11,086 nt of DNA from Jimgerdemannia flammicorona (Eukaryota > Mucoromycota > Endogonomycetes > Endogonales > Endogonaceae), in the NCBI GenBank assembly GCA_003990745.1, contig RBNI01006680.1, positions 1-11,086 of the forward strand, read 5' to 3'. The translations under genes and the position numbers were made by a program. The notes beneath the pieces were generated by a model. That model was not told the DNA's origin, did not search any database, and saw nothing but the letters and a program-made list of their open reading frames with translations. Within the stretch, counting starts at the first letter, position 1. Every line of letters begins with the position of its first letter. This document shows positions 7,353 through 11,086 of this stretch, one piece after another.

Positions 7353-8877
7353 TCTAATATCTCTTGGATAGAGGTGGAAGCTGGCTCTTGCTGTGGGATT
7401 GGGACTTAGCCAGTGCTAGACCTAGTGGTTCTCAGTAGTTTGTTTCAGACTCCAGCTGGTGTTAGTTACAGAAACTACAGAAGAGGGACTTCTATCTTGA
7501 TTTCTTAAATCTTTTGCCAGGCTTCATTATAGATGTCTCTAGGCATAGACTTTAGGGTGTGCTTCTTCTTGGGCTTTGGGGCAGCAGGTTCTTGTTCCTC
7601 TTGCTTCATTTCTTCATCTTCTGGGGGTAACTCATTTGTTTCAGAAACAAAAGGTAAGAGAGATTAGAGAGGTGTTTCTACTTGCTCCTCTTCATGTTCT
7701 TCATGTTCTTCTTGAATTCTTCTACTGATATTCCTGGATGGTCTTTCTAGGGGTCTCTTCCTCTTCTCTGCTGGGTAGACTGTCTTTCTGGTGATGACTT
7801 TAGCTAGGTATAAGTCTAGGTCACTGTAGTCTCCACTGTTGCTTTTTTCTTCAAAGTCTTCAACAGGATGAGCTTCAGTCTTCTTGTACTGGATTTCATT
7901 TCTTAGGTTTGGTGGTTCTGAGTCCTTTTAGTCACTTCTTTTGTTGTCACATTCAGTAACATAGTATCCAAATTATCTACAGTAAAAGTATTGGACTTAG
8001 CTCTGTCTCAGAAAGAGTATCTTCTTTCTTATTATTGATAGCTCCTATTATCTCTAGATAACCTTGGTTTCTCTATAGTGGATATCCTCTGTAGTCTTAT
8101 TGATAACTCCAATTTTTGTATATAGTGAGTTTTTCAATCTGTTCAACCAATTGGTCCAACTTAGAACTGAGGTCTTCAATTTTACTCTTGTTCTTCTTTC
8201 TTTCTTTGGCTGGTCTTCTTTCTTCAGATCTCTTCTATCCTTGGAGGAGTCCTTGTAGGACTTTCACCAGGATGTCTTCTTTGTCGTTCTTCTTATTATG
8301 GTCACTCCAGGTAGTTTCTTGTCTGATATTGAAAAATCCTTGAGCTGTATTTACTTACTCTTCAGACCTTCTGATTTCTAGGGTGTAAATATACTGAGCA
8401 ATGTTCAGGGGAATTCCATTCACAAAGGTCATTGGGCCTATGATGTCTTAGTTGGTGGCATTGAACCCAGCTATATACATTCTCTTCTAAATTCTTATAA
8501 AGAAGGCTCTAGGTAATTCTCTAAGATTCATCTTCATTCCTATAATAGATTCTTGAGTCTTATGGCAGATGTTATTTCCTGCATACTTCTCAATAAGCCA
8601 ATATATTGTAGCTTCATATTCTACTAGCCAAGTTGGTACTGTATTGATGGATGCTCTAAGGTCTGAGTTTAGGTCATTTTTTGCTTGGGTGAAAATTCCT
8701 TTGGCTGGTTCTCTGAGTTGGGCCTTGTAGATGGTGATTTTGCTTTTGGAGGTAAGGTTTTCAGAGCTGTAATTCCTTTGATTCCATCAAGGAATTCTCT
8801 TGGGCATTGGTTGTCACAGTACCATTCAGGTGACACAAGACTCAGACAATACTTTCGACAACATCTTCAAGTATTGG
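7353..8877 (-). pseudogene. Gag-like region with basic/acidic linker, heavily decayed
   Basis: The best stretch (8774-about 8000, one frame) includes WLVEYEATIYWLIEKYAG, then NLRELPRAFFIRI, and QGFFNIRQETTW. This resembles the helical capsid part of LTR-element Gag. A lysine-rich segment follows (RRPAKERKKNKSKIEDL), then a leucine heptad-like stretch (SSKLDQLVEQIEKLT). After frame changes near 8000 and 7925 the frame continues with an acidic, repetitive part (EEHEEHEEEQ, PKPKKK) and a VPLL-stop-FL-stop-LTPAGV motif before the protease. Stops at RI-stop-KRM, ATN-stop-DII, SEE-stop-VNT and LQG-stop-KRS are TAG or TAA, as from CAG or CAA. No CCHC knuckle is visible. The N-terminus is cut off by LINE B; 8886-8775 is in another frame. 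Confidence 0.55.
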
Positions 8878-8887
8878 TGCTATCAAG

Positions 8888-10774
8888 ATGGCGAGCAACA
8901 CATATTCTGGTGAGCATACTGGGCAGGGGGACCCCAGTGCCTTTAACTGGCAACATGTGGGGGGGGGTCAAGGTGCTGGTATTGGCATACCAAGTGCTTT
9001 GATGAGGGGATGTGGGGCCGAGGGTGGTGACAGAGGAGGTGCAAGGCCGCTTGGGGGAGGGAGGATGACTTTCACAGACAAAGTCAGGATGGGAAAGCAG
9101 GCGACAGGGCTAGATGGCTGACTAGAGCTGGGGAAGGCAGCTGCTACCTCAAGTGGCAAAGAGGCCTCTCCACTGGGGGGACAGCATAGTGGGGCTGGAG
9201 GTGTAGTGACTGAGGTGGTGACTGCTGATAGCAGTGTGACAGGCAATCTGGAAAAAAATCCAGATGTGACAGCTGATGGAGGATCTGGACAGGGGAGCAG
9301 CGCGAGACCCGGGGACCTGGCTGATAGTGTGACGGGCCTCGTGGCAGCCCCATTACTCAAGAAATCTAGATCGGAATTCACTGTCACGCTGTGCTTCTGT
9401 GGCTTGGCAGTGACAGCAAAGATGGTACTGGGGCTGCTGGCTAGCGAGGTGAAAGGTGCGGCCTCAGTTAAGTTTTTGAAGAAGCTGGAGGCAGTCAAGG
9501 TGGAGTTTGAAGAGGAGGGTTTGCTACTGGAGGCAGTGGAGAAGGGTGTGGTGGTTGGAGGGATTTTAGTACCAATAGTGAGGTGTATGCATTGGGACCC
9601 ATGAGTGGTTCATCTGGTGATTGCGGACTTGCCAACGGTGAAGAAGGAGGAGGTGAGGAGGCTGGTCATGGATGTGATAAAGGAGTACAGCGAGGTGATC
9701 GACAATGGGTTCAGGGTATGGGAGGGGACTGAGCTCAGGACAGGTGATGTGGATGTCTGGCTGAGGCTGTTTGGGATGGAGAATACTGGGAAGGCTAAGG
9801 ACTGGCTGGTGGCATTGAAGTGGGGCCCAGTGGAGTGCAAGGTTTCGAGAGTGAAGGGGTCAGAGGAAGAGGAGGAGGATCTGCTGGAGGCACTTGAGGA
9901 CCTAGTGGGAGCTGTGGAGAGGAGGCAAAGGGCTTGGAGGGCTTACGAGGCTAGGATGGTAGTGGAGGTGATCGAGGGTAAGAAGGTGTGAATGGACAAG
10001 GTGCTCTGGGAGAAGGCAAAGGAGAGACAGTTGCAGAAGGATTTGCTGGCCAGTTTGGATGAGGGTCAAAGGGCAGAGGCTATGGCAGAGGGCACTGGAG
10101 TGAGTGCTAGCATCTGAGCAGAGGCTGGGCAGCAAGGGGGGAAGATGAAGGAGAGTGGGAGACAGGGGCCAGAGGGAGCAGTAGTGGACATGGCGATGGT
10201 GGATGATAATCCAATTCAGTATAGTGTTCCCAAGGTGGGAGAAGGAGAGTTGGAGGATGTGTCCGAGGATGGTTGGGATGAGTCAGTGTGAACTGAGGAG
10301 AGGAAGGAAGGAGAGGCAGATTTGGCGCAGGCAGCAGAGGTAGTTGGGGGGGAGAAGTAGCTGTTGAGGGCGCTGCAGAATGTGGCGGCCAAGGAACTGG
10401 GAGAGATCAACTTCTGGGTAATCAGTGAGGAATTCTGGGGGCGAGTATTGCGAGGAGAGGAGGTCATGAGGAAGTTGAGAGATGAGATGATGGCAGCTCT
10501 TTTGGAGGCAGAGGAGTATGAGTTCACTGAGGCGAGGGAGGCAATGCTCTTGGGTATTGCTAACAAAAGGGCAGCTTATCTGTGGGGGCCACGGAAGGGA
10601 CTGGAAAAGTGGCAGATGGTGTGCGAGGAGCACTGGGCTTCAATGGAGATAGTGGATGGTGAGGACTGTATGGAATTGCTGGCAGCTCTGAACAAACAGC
10701 AAAATGTGGAGGATTAGATTGCAGCAGAATGGAACCTGGATCTGGCTGGAGAGGAAGTGAGCATGGAATTGTAG
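8888..10774 (+). pseudogene. LINE B ORF1: RNA-binding-type protein, seven internal stops
   Basis: The frame runs 628 codons from ATG (8888) to TAG (10772-10774). Both ends match LINE A ORF1, which is about 46 codons longer, mainly in the middle variable part. Two RRM-like blocks are seen, about 9375-9600 (FTVTLCFCGLAVTAKMVLG onward) and 9605-9860 (VVHLVIADLP onward). The C-terminal part from 10364 is charged and probably helical. Premature stops are TGA at 9119, 9602, 9989, 10115 and 10289 and TAG at 10358 and 10715, all in one frame with no shift. Against LINE A, 9119 aligns with TGG, 9602 with AGG and 9989 with CGA (4704-4702). A nine-G run at 8959-8967 does not shift the frame. Confidence 0.85.
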
Positions 10775-10807
10775 ATATGGGAAATCAACACTATCAAATA
10801 TTTCACT

Positions 10808-11086
10808 ATGAATAGTACAACCAATATTTTTTCTTTGAACATCAATGGGCTTAGGGAGACTGGGAGGTGGTGTATGATCTTTGGATGGCTGAAGAAACTG
10901 GAGGCAGATCTCTTCTTACTTCAAGATGTATGATGTGAGGGGGGGAAAGATGGACTGGAATGGACAAGAGAGTGGGGGGGGGGTAGTGGTTTGGCAGGGT
11001 AAAGTGGGAATACTGGTTAGGAAGGGGAAAGGGGACATTGCAGACATTGGACCTTGGGGTAGTAGATTAGTGTGGGGGATATGGAG
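10808..11086 (+). pseudogene. LINE B ORF2, 5' part only: start of the AP-like endonuclease
   Basis: ATG at 10808 is followed by NSTTNIFSLNINGLRE and, after 23 codons, LFLLQD, matching LINE A and the first endonuclease motifs. The acidic residue after LLQ is Asp, as in LINE A. TGA at 10931-10933 aligns with AGG (Arg) in LINE A. Downstream a run of ten G (10974-10983) appears to have shifted the frame: beyond it the codons matching LINE A (VGILVRKGKG) are in another frame. The rest of ORF2 lies outside the window. Confidence 0.8.

Larger units (their letters stand above)
5881..8877 (-). mobile_element. Degenerate LTR-retrotransposon-like element (Gag-protease part), Ty3/gypsy-like
   Basis: Read on the minus strand, this block gives pieces of Gag-like, linker, retropepsin-like and cysteine-containing protein in the order of a Gag-Pol polyprotein. 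It needs at least four frame changes (near 8775, 8000, 7925, 7350 and 7143 by my reading) and dozens of stops. I see no LTR, primer-binding site, reverse transcriptase, RNase H or integrase; the missing pol would lie where LINE A now begins. The base composition (low GC, four CpGs in 5941-8880) differs sharply from both flanking LINEs. Assignment to the Ty3/gypsy side rests on the protease block and is moderate. Confidence 0.6.
8878..11086 (+). mobile_element. LINE B: diverged relative of LINE A, truncated by the window edge
   Basis: It has the same order as LINE A on the opposite strand: ORF1 (8888-10774), a 33-base gap and ORF2 from 10808. Shared landmarks are the N-terminal TGQ-PSAF-W block, NLEKNPDVT, GAASVKFLK, YGEV/YSEV and FRVWEGT-type blocks, the ORF1 end (NLDLA-EE) and the ORF2 start (STTNIFSLN). 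Protein identity looks about half to three-fifths in the best parts, so the copies are separate subfamilies and not a recent duplication. The sense strand is very rich in G. The 5' end is placed by the loss of similarity just upstream of the ATG. Confidence 0.85.

Noticed and set aside
7681..7720. Small tandem repeat of about nine bases (TTCATGTTC units)
   Set aside because: Only two to three imperfect copies, and it codes for the HEEHEEE stretch of the Gag-like linker; not worth a separate repeat call.
5800..8880. GC-skew switch as a replication origin or divergent promoter
   Set aside because: The switch is explained by two G-rich LINE sense strands lying in opposite directions.
1..11086. 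LINE A and B as the two arms of one twin-primed insertion or a palindrome
   Set aside because: The copies differ at roughly 40-50% of residues, overlap in content (both carry ORF1) and are 3 kb apart, so they are separate insertions of different subfamilies.
1..11086. CRISPR array, tRNA or rRNA genes, bacterial operon signals
   Set aside because: No regular spaced repeats, no tRNA-like arms or rRNA core sequence were seen, and the content is clearly eukaryotic retrotransposon.

Overview
This window is repeat DNA from a eukaryotic nuclear genome. It holds three decayed retrotransposons and no intact host gene. Two LINE-type (non-LTR) copies face each other head to head: LINE A on the minus strand (about 1-5880) and LINE B on the plus strand (about 8878 to the right edge, truncated there). 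Between them is about 3 kb of an older, more decayed LTR-retrotransposon-like element read on the minus strand (about 5881-8877). A fungus is my best guess for the host. The reasons are the CpA/CpG-type C-to-T decay that looks like repeat-induced point mutation or methylcytosine deamination, and the general look of the LINE reverse transcriptase and the Gag/protease. I cannot name a genus and would not exclude another CpG-methylating eukaryote.

LINE A is close to full length. On the minus strand it runs: a short leader, ORF1 (5799-3775, RNA-binding-type protein with two RRM-like blocks and a charged helical C-terminus), a 30-base gap, ORF2 (3744-88, AP-like endonuclease, reverse transcriptase, C-terminal Cys/His motif), then a short 3' UTR with AATAAA and an A-rich tail at the left edge. 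Both ORFs keep their reading frame over their whole length. ORF1 has 3 in-frame stops and ORF2 has 21, none of them TAA, and I see no frameshift. The RT active site reads FADN instead of FADD.

LINE B is a diverged relative, roughly half to three-fifths identical to A at protein level in the better-aligned parts. ORF1 (8888-10774) has 7 premature stops and no frameshift. ORF2 starts at 10808 and leaves the window after an RT-less fragment of the endonuclease. Comparing A with B codon by codon shows how the stops arose: TGG in one copy against TGA or TAG in the other, and CGA against TGA.

The middle element carries, in minus-strand order, a Gag-like region, an acidic/basic linker, a retropepsin-like protease whose DTG triad now reads DIR, and about 1.1 kb coding for a cysteine-containing region with no recognisable reverse transcriptase. 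It has many stops of all three kinds, at least four frameshifts and only four CpG dinucleotides in 2.9 kb. The simplest history is an old LTR element later flanked or split by two younger LINE insertions, all now silenced. The least explained part is the cysteine-rich region downstream of the protease.
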